From assembly GCA_039619475.1 (NCBI GenBank), contig CM077115.1:144278274-144342273 (forward strand): 64,000 bases of DNA, given 5' to 3'. The stretch's first letter is position 1. Each line of letters starts with the position of its first letter. Shown here piece by piece: positions 1 to 10,670 of this stretch. Source of the DNA: Icerya purchasi. Its lineage: Eukaryota; Arthropoda; Insecta; Hemiptera; Monophlebidae. The notes below the pieces were generated by a model. That model made no database searches and was not told where the DNA came from. It worked only from the letters and a program-made list of their open reading frames with translations. The translations under genes were made by a program, and so were the position numbers.

Positions 1-885
1 CACGAGAAACTGTACGTTTTGTATATTAAAAAAATGTCGGGGCATTTCTTCATCGCCATCCCAGAAGACAACACTAAATTTAGATTTCGTGACGCATCCG
101 CGTGACAAGTATCATTTTAGATTGCGCCTTTCCGTCAGCTATATCCCCCCATAAAAGGCATCTAGCGCGGCGCAGTATTTAGGTCTTATTTGAAACATCA
201 AAGCCTAATTAAAGTCTATCGTTGCTATGAAAAATCACGTTTCAGCCCCAGTAGAATCCTAATTTGTTGAATTTTGTTATTAAATTAATCTTGCCCCATT
301 TGACTAATTAATTCTAGCTCTAAGAAGTAAGACTTTCCAAAACTGCGTCCTTGTTTTCGATATAGTGTATACGACACATTGAGCAACATGTAAAATTATA
401 TGTTAATTAGTGTGTAGTGCTCACGCTTATTTATTTATCGCCTTACGGCCAATTATATATACTATAATTGAAATTAAATATAAATAGAACCGGAAAAGAT
501 GGCCAATAAAAACTCAAAAAAATGAATAGTATCGGGGGAAAAAAGGACTGCCAATGTACAATACATTTAGAGACATTTGAACTTTAGCGCGTGCTGAAAA
601 TGAACTAAATATTTATACAAGAGGATTTTAGCTACGCCAGCTAAAGGCCTGCACCCAGGAACAAAAAAAAGAGAAAGGGTCGTCAGTTAAATTTCGATTC
701 TATCGGATATCAACAGTATAACGTAATATCTGGAATGACAGAAGGTGGGGTCAAAGGCAGAAAATATACTATTATAGAGAGAGCTCGAATTGTTATTAGA
801 TGTGAATACAAGTGTCGATAGAAAGAGATACCAAAAAAAACCACGTGGTCGGCAGATACTATTGTGTTTCATTCAAGCGCGGAGG
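1..885. other. AT-rich noncoding sequence
   Basis: No coding frame, RNA gene or repeat recognised. If the apterous intron spans the window, this is deep intronic sequence. Confidence 0.5.
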
Positions 886-1326
886 CAGGGCTGTGCACAG
901 AATTTTTAAGGGAAGGGGTGAACATTTCCTTGGCATATTCATTTTAAGAATAACAATACATTTTTCACTAATATTCATATACTATTAATAATTTCCATCA
1001 TTTTCATTTATATGTATTAATAATTCACATAAATGAATTACCCCCCGTATATGAACATTAATAAAAATGACACATATGTGTTATTAATTATACTCGTAAT
1101 GAAAAAATTTTTCCTTAAGATATTAATGAAGTACCTAAAAAAATATTCAGCATATTTTTTCTTTTTTCTTTCAAAGATAAGGGACATCCTAAAAAATCAT
1201 CGATATTTATTTTAAATTTTTGATTTTTTTCTTCAGATTTTTGTGTATTTATAATAACTATTTCAGTTGTAAAGGCGGGGAGTGGGTGGTAACCTTCAAA
1301 ACTTCCCCTCCATGAACACGGCCTTG
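886..1326. mobile_element. Possible degenerate inverted-repeat element
   Basis: The left side reads CAGGGCTGTG followed shortly by GGGAAGGGG. The right side in reverse complement reads CAAGGCCGTG followed by GGAGGGGAAG. The pairing is imperfect but starts with the CAGGGCCGTG-type terminus. The flanking 8-mers CGCGGAGG and TACAGAGG agree at five positions with transitions at the rest, which would fit an eroded hAT-type duplication. The span is AT-rich and non-coding. Confidence 0.35.
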
Positions 1327-4086
1327 TACAGAGGACAATTTAGCGAGTAACCAAACGCGAAACCACGAAGAAGTCAGAAGAGTTTCAAAATACCAACAGA
1401 GCGAGCAAGCGGAATTTCCGAAATTTATCTTCGTCGATGGTGTTGACCATTATCTTTGAAATAGCAATGTGGCTCCTCGCACTAGATTATAAGAACAAGT
1501 TCACATTTAAAATGATCACGTAATTCGTTCAAATTTTCAATACTCATCAATTTCGCACATTCTACCGAAGTGTGCGCGTGTCTAGATGGATCGCGTTGCG
1601 GTCACATTACATTACCGAAAGAGCACCCCGCGTCTGCCATGACTAGACTCTAGAGAGTCTCTACTATAATAGCCCTGTAGATGATGGAAATAGCATATTA
1701 CATAGGAAAAGAAAAATTACCGAATATTAATTTAAGCGCCATAAAAATACTGCCCCCAAGTAGTTGTTATTACTCTCGATACCGAGCTGCTTATTTGTAC
1801 ACATTTTTCAGTTGTACAGATCATCATGCACGATATACCCGCAAGAAAGTAACTACATTCGGAACACTGAGTGTAAATGTTTGATTTATCGATAATTCAC
1901 CCCCTACCCCCTCCTACCGCCCTACCGCCAGTGTGTCTGTATGCTAAGCCGGCATGCGCGTATATGCGTTTTTGTCGCTACATTTTCTACCTACGACTAT
2001 TATTATTATTATTATCTTAATTATTTGTAATAATTTCTGTCGTGATTGACCTCGGCGGGACCTCCGTGACGGAAGTTAAGCGCTCTGTGGCAACTAGCAC
2101 GAATACACTCGAATTAAATGTATCGAATTAAAGCGATGATGCTGTAAACGCAAACGTAATCATATGATGAATGTGACATTTTATAAAGAATATACATCAT
2201 AAAAGGAATACTACTATTGCGTACACGGGGAAGGAGAAGAAGAATAAAATGATAAAATTACGGGGGGGGGGCAACAAATGTCTAAAAGTTATAATTGGAA
2301 AGTGTAATTTTACAAGTATTTAATTAAACGATGTTTCTTTCTTATCACCGACACGGTTATTTTTAATCAAGTTTGCAACCGATATTCCGCAAATGGCTGC
2401 TGTTTGTACTAAAAATTATCGGTAGTAAAAATTTAAACACAATAATATTTCGAAATAAACAGGAAACAAATTTGTGTAAAATGGGATAAATTTTTCAAAG
2501 TCGGTGCTAGGTTCGCGACATTTGCGTGCATTTAAAAACAAAACCTAAATAATGCGGTTTCCTTACTCTAACCACAGCTTTACTACATACATACTCGTAT
2601 ATGATAATATTATAAAGTATGTTAGGTAAAATTTACACTTTTATGTAATTCCTTTTTTGTAATTTATACAGTTTTGATTATTACACACAACTTATTAAAT
2701 ATTAATAGGAATTTGTTTATTTTTTTGGTTTTAATGTAATTAAAATGTTCGTAAAAGTTTAAATTACTGTTTATTAACATAGTCGATCTGTAAACCGTGT
2801 ATTGTTCTAAATTTAATAGTCTATTGGCTATACTTTTTATTAAAAATCATATAATTTGATTTAGTTTCGTTAATTTTAAGGTTAAATTTGTTAAGCCATT
2901 TTCGCTAATTTTATGTAAACTAAATTTATCTTATTTTCTAAACTATGATGTAATTAGTATGTAAGCTGGCTTGTGTACGTCTGTGAATATGTAGGTGTGA
3001 GTGCATATAAGCAAGTATATATATATAATATATTAATTAAAATTTACTAAACACTTTCGAATTTTTGTTTATGATTAAATAAATAAAAATTGTACGGGCG
3101 GTACTTGGCTGAGATTAAACCTAATCGGCGGTGCTTGGCTAATCTACCATCCAATAATTTGTAAAAAAAAAACCAAACTTTTGTACAATAAAACACATTA
3201 ATTAAATAAAACTACATGCAAATCGACCGACCAATACATTTCACAAGACAGTCAACCGGCCAATAACCGACTTAAAAACCCCGCTAGTTCCATACACCGC
3301 TTTTAAAAATATGTACATATCTGGGACTTAAATTTGATCGGAAAATTTACTGGTACGGACTTTGAGGTAACGTCCTTATTGCGTGATATTTCAAACGGAA
3401 GAAAACCATAATGGTAGAAATGAAAAATTGAAATTAAAGGCGGGTTCGCGTTTTTTTGACCAAGCTGATATTTATCGACGCGAGCAACAGTGGCATAAAC
3501 AACTACTGTCTACGGTGGCCCCGTTTTCGGTAGTTTTTTTTCGTCATTTTTTGTTTTTTTTTTAACTGAAAATATTTCGATTAAAAGGTAAATTTTTTTT
3601 TTGATCAACCGTATTATGATTTTTTTTTTTTTGCAGCGCTGTAACGCAATTGGTCGTATTAGTGTGCGCGCCCGAATTTAACTGGTGATAAATAATAATT
3701 TTCGGCGATTTTTTCCGCCCAAAATTACAGCTATTATTATTATCATTAATATTATAATTATTATTATTATTATTTATTGCGGAATGTTTCAAAAATATAA
3801 TACGGAAGTAGATAACATCCACGGCTGAGCTGCCACGTGCTTAATTGCAAAAGGCAAAGAACCTCCTTTATAAAAACCTGTTATTTTTTTCGTTTTTTTT
3901 TTTTTCTTTCCATTAAATATAATTGAAAATGTTTTTGATATTTTATAATATTTTTGGTAAGTGTACATAAGCGTATTAGCGCTAGTGTAAATACATATAT
4001 ATGCAACGCGCATTTTTTTTAAATAAAAAAAAAAAAGTTGAACAGAGAGTGTTTTTAATACGGACGCAAATTTATTAGAAGCATCA
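1327..4086. other. AT-rich noncoding sequence with minor repeats
   Basis: No gene seen. A GGCGGTRCTTGGCTRA motif is duplicated in tandem (about 3099-3115 and 3127-3142). A 5S-rRNA-like GGAAGTTAAGC lies near 2072-2082 (see findings). Several T-runs and an ATTATT tract occur near 3730-3775. Confidence 0.5.
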
Positions 4087-4840
4087 AAAATGTAAGTTTT
4101 GGAGGCGCCGTTTCGTTGCCTCTGGGTTTTTATTGTATGCGAACAGGCAGCACCGTATTCTGTTTATTTCCAAATTGTTCGTAAATTATATGACTCGTGT
4201 AAAAAAGTAGTATTTTACCTTAGTATTTCGAATTTTTATCGCTTTAATGCGGTCAAATTTAAATTGCAATTGCAGTAAGTAAATTTGTGTAGAAAAATAG
4301 GTACGTAACTTTTACGAAATAAAATTAAATGTATTTAAATTTAACAAATACCGATGGGGTACGTTCCAAAAAGGTTCCTAATATGTATTATTTAAATTTT
4401 CTTATACTTCGATTTGTTACAATTTAATATATTTTTATATTTTAGCAATACGATAAAGGATTCTATATTAGATTATTTTTAATATTATATAGATGATGAG
4501 ACCTGAAAAAAAGTGTAATAAGAATTCCTATTTGATTAAATATTTTAATAACAGTATTCGATGAGTATTAGAAGAAAATGTCTAATAGAAAAATAATAAT
4601 TTACTTCAGAAACTTATATACCTCGGTGACAGTGTTTGAAAACGTATATTATTTGCTTTTCAAATTGTTTTTTTTTAAACTAATGGATTAATTTTTTAAT
4701 TATGCTTGTATGGTTTTTAAAAAAAACCATAATAATTATTTTAAAATATATACAATCTTGTAAAAATATCATTTTACTTTACAAAACCCCAGGGCGGGGA
4801 TACTTTGGCAACGAAATGGCACCTCCAAAGGTTATATTTT
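4087..4840. mobile_element. Inverted-repeat (MITE-like) element
   Basis: Bases 4087-4120 and 4807-4840 are reverse complements at 29 of 34 positions. Both contain a TTTGGAGG.GCC.TTTCGTTG core. Weaker similarity continues a little inward (CTCTGGGTTTT against CCCTGGGGTTTT). The 754-bp span is AT-rich with no frame of note. True outer borders may extend up to about 20 bases further each side. Confidence 0.6.
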
Positions 4841-5191
4841 GGATTATTGTCAAGTTTATTTGAAGCCATATAGAGAGAGTACGTCAAAAGTAAGTTGTTG
4901 CAGATTTTAAATATTAGATATATTTTGCGTCATTAAATTAACCGTATGACACAGCCACTATCGCGGTACTATATTAAACAGCTATTTAAATTTTACGTAA
5001 ATTTCGCTCTAATAATTTTTAACTCAGGCAAAATGTTAAATTGGTAATTAATTTTTTGCATCCGCGTAAGTAAATGCAAATCGTCGTCACCCTTTCCAAA
5101 AGAAGATGTTTAAAAATCCAGTCGAAAATTCGGTTTTTTTATCCCCCCCTCCCCCACACACGCACACAATTTCCTTTCATTATTACTATAA

Positions 5192-5222
<31 letters not shown>

Positions 5223-5964
5223 TCGGGATACAAATTAACGGAGTAATACTCAATTTATTCGAAAAAACCAAATGGGTAATGTTCGAGTTCATATTCGGAT
5301 ATAAATTAAAATTTTAACCGAAAAAAAGATAAAAAAAAAAATAAATGTCGCTAGAGTTATAACTCGGTGTGTTATTTCTTGTTGCAGATTGAATCTGAAG
5401 TTTTTGTTTTTCTGAAAAAACTTCAGAAAATCAGTTTTCAGTTTTTGTTATCTCGACATTTCCCATGACTCCGCATTTATACCGGATTTACTGTTAGAGT
5501 CGGTCTTATCATCTTTTGATGTTGGGAGAGGGACAATTTACTTTTTACCTTTAAAAAAAAAGAGTTTACATAAATCTTCACTAAAACGTGTTAAAGACCG
5601 CACACGTTCCGACATTAAATACGAGTTCATCGCATTTTTGAAGCCGTTATAAATTAATCTCTCAGTATATTGAAAAAAAAAAATAAAATCTACCTCAAAA
5701 TATGTTACTCGTGTTCAGACTGAGGACGAAAAAAATTTCGATAAATTAAGAAAATTCTGTTATTTTTGATCATTCCAAGTCATTTAATTATATTGTTACA
5801 ATTTTAATATTTTTTTTTTTTTTTTTTAGGTAAAATATTTCCACACTTGGGACGAGTATTTATACTCTATGTCTTAAAGATGGTGGACACGGAAAACGTT
5901 TAGAATTATCCGAGAAAAGGGGAAAATCGCGTCAGGAATATAGCAAATATTACGATACTACGGT
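4841..5964. other. AT-rich noncoding sequence
   Basis: Contains a (TTA)n tract at about 5185-5220 and long A/T runs. Nothing else supported. Confidence 0.5.
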
Positions 5965-6249
5965 CGGCTGCCGGTTGCAGCGAGAAATGTGAAATGCGAA
6001 GTACGAAATGTGAAATGTTTTTAAATTCGGACTGCAAAACCGTGCTCTTCCCACAGGCCATTGCAGCGAGTTCGCTCAGCAAGAAAATTCTACTTTCTGC
6101 GATTAAATTATTGAATTGCTTTTTTCCTTTTTGTAATCTCTTTTTTGATATTTTTTTAGTTTATTTTTTAAATTCGCGCGGTTTGCTTTTAAATTTTGTG
6201 TATTCTACAATTTTTAATTTTAAAATCCTCAAAGAAGCTGCTTTCTTTT

Positions 6250-6285
<36 letters not shown>

Positions 6286-6620
6286 GTATAAAAATTCGTA
6301 ATTACCAGCGTCAATTAATTTCTCACTTTTCGGTCATTTTGAAGTCTAATAAATGTAATACTATAAATTAAAACGAGTAAAAGATTAGATAATGTAAAAG
6401 TTGTAGTAAATGAAACAGTCTGAATATAATAATGCGAAACGGAACTCTGCACGTTTGAACTTTAAAAGTTTTTATTAAAAAATACCGAAATGGGTGAAAT
6501 TGCTCGCCTCTTTCGACTATATACTGGTTCTCGCTTCGATAGGCAATGTTGTATTTAAATATAATCGATTTTCAGAAAGCGCATTGCACATTTCACATTT
6601 CTCGCTGCAATCGGCAACTG
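5965..6620. mobile_element. MITE-like element with 32-bp terminal inverted repeats
   Basis: Left terminus 5965-5996 and right terminus 6589-6620 are reverse complements with three differences (all transitions). Both contain TTGCAGCGAGAAATGTGAAA. The right end in reverse complement starts CAGTTGCC and the left end CGGCTGCC. The 656-bp interior is AT-rich with a (TA)n tract at 6253-6285 and no transposase. A 125-codon frame inside it (5994-6371) is judged fortuitous. No clear target-site duplication, so the superfamily is unknown. Confidence 0.8.
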
Positions 6621-7144
6621 GTCTAAGGAAGCTTCGATAGAAAAAATTTGAAAACATATTCGAGCAAATGTGAACAATTGGCGAAGTTTAGTGAACTTCC
6701 GCGCAAAGCCGCTCAATAGCAATAGCAGTGGTAGTAATGATGAAATAGAAACGAAATGAAATTAAATTAAACGAAATTAAATGAAATAAAAGGAACTAAA
6801 TAGTTTATCAGCGAGCTTAATTTTATGATTCCACTAATTTTGTTTTTAACGAAATTTTCAAATTTCAACCTTTATTTTGTCGGTGCATTAGCAAAACTAT
6901 CTGACGACGACGTTGCTCGCAGTGTGTAAAAACGTCTTTCCTTTTAAAACTGATACAATCGTAATGACCAATTAAAAGAGACTCATTCGGAACGATAAAT
7001 TCTCCGGGATCTGACATATTTGTAGCGATTAAGATCGCTAGAACGTATCTGGATATAAAGCGCAAAGTCCTTTAATGGTTCTTTGCGGTAACTCTTTAAA
7101 AGGTAAGTTAAACCAACCCCACATCTTAAAATGGACCGCTCTCG
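6621..7144. other. Noncoding sequence before the 54-bp array
   Basis: Repetitive AAATGAAATTAAA stretches near 6745-6800. A 66-codon minus frame at 6865-7065 has no recognisable motif. Confidence 0.45.
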
Positions 7145-7306
7145 AATCGGCAGCAGCAACATCAAAAGTCTAGCAAACACCGTAAAGATCAGTTTGTTAA
7201 TCGGCAACAGCAACATCAAAAGTCTAGCAAACATCGTAAAGATCGGTCTGTCAATCGGCAACAGCAACATCAAAAGTCTAGCAAACATCGTAATGATCGT
7301 TCTGTT
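7145..7306. repeat. Tandem repeat, three copies of 54 bp
   Basis: Units begin AATCGGCAACAGCAACATCA at 7145, 7199 and 7253 and are nearly identical. Because 54 is divisible by three, frames stay open on both strands. On the plus strand one frame reads repeated NRQQQHQKSSKHRKDRSV and another GNSNIKSLANIVKI. Neither is recognised as a protein family, and an in-frame stop follows the array. Confidence 0.85.
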
Positions 7307-7429
7307 CGCTCGGAATACCCTCGAGATTGCTAGGCGTGTGAACGTGTACTACATGAGGAGCGCACTGATAATACTAAGCACGCGCAGTCCAGAAAAGCGT
7401 GAAAAGGCGATTTCCGTTAATGTAATAAT

Positions 7430-7512
7430 CGACCTTTTCGAAATTAACCTCATTTATAATCGCCTTTTCGAAATCGACCTAATTTATAACCGACCTTTTC
7501 GAAATCGACGTA
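7430..7512. repeat. Tandem repeat, nearly three copies of 30-31 bp
   Basis: Units start CGACCTTTTCGAAAT (7430), CGCCTTTTCGAAAT (7461) and CGACCTTTTCGAAAT (7491), each followed by an ATTTATAA-type stretch except the truncated last one. It lies 120 bases after the 54-bp array, so both may belong to one unidentified element. Confidence 0.75.
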
Positions 7513-7654
7513 TATGTATATACTTTTTACATTTTAAATTAACGTTAGTAATATATACTGTGATCATGAAGCTACTTAACTTTGAAACGCGTCAGTGTGT
7601 AATAAATTAAATATATCATTATTATTATTTTATAAAAAGTGTTTATATTTTTCA

Positions 7655-7691
<37 letters not shown>

Positions 7692-8240
7692 ATAAGCGCT
7701 GAATAAATTTTAACATTAACAAAATGAACATGATAAAGACTCGCGAAAACGACTGAGGACAACAACGCAGTAGCCGACGAGTGTAATTTTCAAAGTCTAC
7801 GTGTTCTAAAAAACTAGAACTAAGGGCCTTTCTATTCGCTTTCAGCTAACCGATCCCTCGCGCGTGTGCTTTACAAGAAATGCTTAAATTCGCCGGGTCG
7901 AGCTTCGGCTGATCTTACCTTTAACCGCTATTTCAGATTCAAATGACAACGGCAATTTTTTCATTCTACCGACAAATCATCAAAGTTAGAAATTTATTCA
8001 GTCCCTTTCATTCAGATCGTGGGGTTTCCTTAGCATCGTAATATTTAAGGTTGTTGTTGACGCGATGTCTGCCTAAATTAAATGTTTACGTGCCAATTTT
8101 GTATATGTATTTAAATATTTACTCTGGCGTCTTGTTACGCGAATGAATATAATATAGCGGTAAAATTATTAAATTCGCGTAATATCAAACAGTCGGAGAA
8201 TAATTGAAAATACAGATTTTCTTAATTTATCAATTGTCCG
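7513..8240. other. Noncoding sequence with a T31 homopolymer
   Basis: Pure T run at about 7661-7690. No SINE body adjoins it. Otherwise unremarkable. Confidence 0.5.
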
Positions 8241-8425
8241 TTTTTTTTTTGTTTTTTTTTTGTTTTGTTTTTTTTGTTTTTTTTTTATTATGGCCTGGCT
8301 CTAAATACCATTTGGTCACTAACTAATCATTTAACCCTTTCAGTAAATATCAGTCTATAAGGAATCGAACTCATGAACCATCTTAAAAATCAAGAGTTCA
8401 CAGCACTAGGCTATATTTGGCTCGT
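8241..8425 (-). mobile_element. tRNA-derived SINE, copy 1
   Basis: On the minus strand the element shows an RNA polymerase III A-box-like TAGCCTAGTGCTG. About 40 bases later comes a B-box-like GAGTTCGATTCC, then a tRNA-unrelated body and a long interrupted A tail (the T tract at 8241-8287). The part next to the tail matches the second copy at 8996-9060 (shared GGC..CTAAA, TCACTAAC and TCATT blocks). The A and B boxes at tRNA spacing, the dispersed relative and the A tail together support a SINE. The family name is not recognised. Confidence 0.72.
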
Positions 8426-8956
8426 GGAATTTTTTTCGTGCATCGTCTTATTTAAAGTTTCCGGCAAGTCATTAATTATATTTCGATGTTGAGAAAAAGG
8501 TCAGAATGAAGTAAGGTACTGAACAGATTTCGCATTTGAATGAAAACAAAAGATCTAAACAGTTAATACCGGCTGTGTGAAATCAACTACTCTAAATCAC
8601 AAATTAAAACGAAAAAAAAAAACGAAAAAAAAAACGAAGAATTTTATTACGTATACATACTGAAAATCCCGATTAAACTAGATAAATTATATTTAATTCA
8701 TATCGTATTTATAAACATATTAAAAAAGACAGCTACGAATTTATTAAGATGACATTTTTAATACGCACCGACATTTTATTTCAGATTTCATTCACTTTTT
8801 TTTTTTTTTTGAATTAATAAGGCTATCTTAATATTATTACCGCCGGTGAAACCCGATTTACATATAATTCCCTACCTTTTTTATTTATCATTTCATTATC
8901 TACTCCGTTTTAAATTCATTAATGCGATTCCCCAGAAATTATTTTCCAAATGGATG
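8426..8956. other. AT-rich spacer between the two SINE copies
   Basis: Nothing recognised beyond A- and T-runs. Confidence 0.5.
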
Positions 8957-9070
8957 CGTTTTTTTTTTGTTTTTTTTTTTTTTTTTTTTCTTTTTAACCC
9001 GGCACTAAACATCATTTGATCACTAACCTAGTCATTAAATTAATCCTCCAACTGTATTAAAGTATTTCCC
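8957..9070 (-). mobile_element. SINE copy 2, 5'-truncated
   Basis: The T tract (8959-8995) is followed by GGCACTAAACATCATTTGAT and then CACTAAC and GTCATTAAAT. This corresponds, at roughly 75% similarity by eye, to the tail-proximal body of the SINE at 8288-8350. The tRNA-like head is missing or too diverged to see. Same orientation as copy 1, about 0.7 kb apart. The left end of the body is not sharply defined. Confidence 0.65.
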
Positions 9071-10500
9071 TTCGGGAAAATTTTCAGAATAAAAAATGTC
9101 GGCGCACGCGTATACATTCACTCAAACAGTGATCTTCCGAAAGAAGCCGGGTCATAAAAAAATGAATAAAATTAATTTAATTTATCTGGTTCAATGCTTA
9201 TTATATATGTATATACTGAAAAACTTTGGTTTTCGGCCGATTTATACGGGTCTCCCGCCCACCAACCCGCCGGTCGGGGTTATTTATAAATACATTCGTT
9301 TCCCGGTCTCTGGTATTTTTCCATCCGCGCGAGTTAGTTTTGTTCAAACGGTACTACGCACACCTCACGATTTAGCTCGGTGACGATTCTCAGACCTTTG
9401 CGGTTAGCGTATAATTATTAATTTGTCGCGTATAACGATTGTCGCGAGTGAAACAAACACATTTCTTCAACCAATCAGAACGTTTCAATATGTATTATAC
9501 ATCGCGGTTAATCTCCCACGTTTTACTCTGAGGTAACGCGAACTGTTCCGATTAGAATTTTAAGGCGATAGCTCCGCTGTCGAATACATAACAATTTCGA
9601 ACATTTCAGATTTCTGCATCACAGCTCTTGCTCCGATATTTCCTTCTTTCGGTAGGACCGTTTTTCCGGTGTAATAATAATATGTATTATCGGTCCTCTG
9701 TCCGTGTGACGTTCAGCAGCCAGTTCTGACATAAATTCCGACCGATAATACGCGGACTGTCGATTTCTATGCGGCAAGTCTTAGCGTAACAAAAAAGAAG
9801 AACGAGCAATGCGGCGGGGAAAACAGTTTACATAACTTGCGTGCGTCGGGTGCGGAACTCCAGCCGAGAAAACATAATAGATCTCTGGGTGCAGATGGGA
9901 AACGACTTGTGCATCGTGATAGGATTAGGTGGTTTGCGGGTACACCTATTTTTAGCACCGGTGATGTTGTTTGACATGTTTGTATACACATTCGGAGGCG
10001 ACATTAACATTTTCGGTACACGCTCGCCAAGGGTCTAGTCTGACCGTACACACCAGAGGCGCCGTGTTTAGAACGATACCCGCTCAGTGGGATACCTACG
10101 GCGTGCGATATGGAACTGTTTAGCGCGGTTCAAGTACGCGGCCGAGAGTACTTTGTTGTCGGACAATAATGAACCGTTTCGCGCATAAAAGACCGTACGG
10201 TGCGCGCTGCGTCTGTGAACGATAAACAAACGTCTCTACCAATACCGTCGTCACCTTCCCCCGATATCGTTATTATTACAACTAGCGGGCCCAGGGTGAT
10301 TATTTGTTTGTAGGCTATTCCCGCATACGGCGGATATGTATGTTTTATTAAAAGTTTTATTACGATGTAGTTTGCCGCGTTCGACTTTACAGTAATCGAT
10401 ATTAAAAATCCGTTATTTACAAACGCCCCTTCGACAAATAAACCGATTTTCAAACTGCAGACTTGCTTATTTCTCATTTAGCCCCCCGGATTATAAAAAA
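9071..10500. other. GC-richer noncoding block
   Basis: From about 9230 to 10460 the base composition is more balanced and CpG-containing than in the flanks. Several overlapping 60-115 codon frames exist on both strands with no family signature, typical of stop-poor GC-rich noncoding DNA. It could be a regulatory block. Confidence 0.4.
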
Positions 10501-10534
10501 ATCGTTTTTTTTTTCTTTTTTGTTTTTCTTCTTC

Positions 10535-10570
<36 letters not shown>

Positions 10571-10670
10571 ATGAATAATATGGTTTTTAAAAAGCAGTTT
10601 GTGGCGTGTGTATTTTTACAAGATCGATCTTAAAAAAAAAAAAAAAAAACAAAAAAGAAAAAAAATGTTT
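10501..10670. repeat. Poly-T / poly-A foldback
   Basis: The left arm (about 10504-10526) reads TTTTTTTTCTTTTTTGTTTT. The right arm (about 10632-10664) is its reverse complement including the C and G interruptions, with a T28 tract and about 65 bases of unique DNA between. Low complexity, but the shared interruptions favour a true inverted repeat. Confidence 0.5.
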
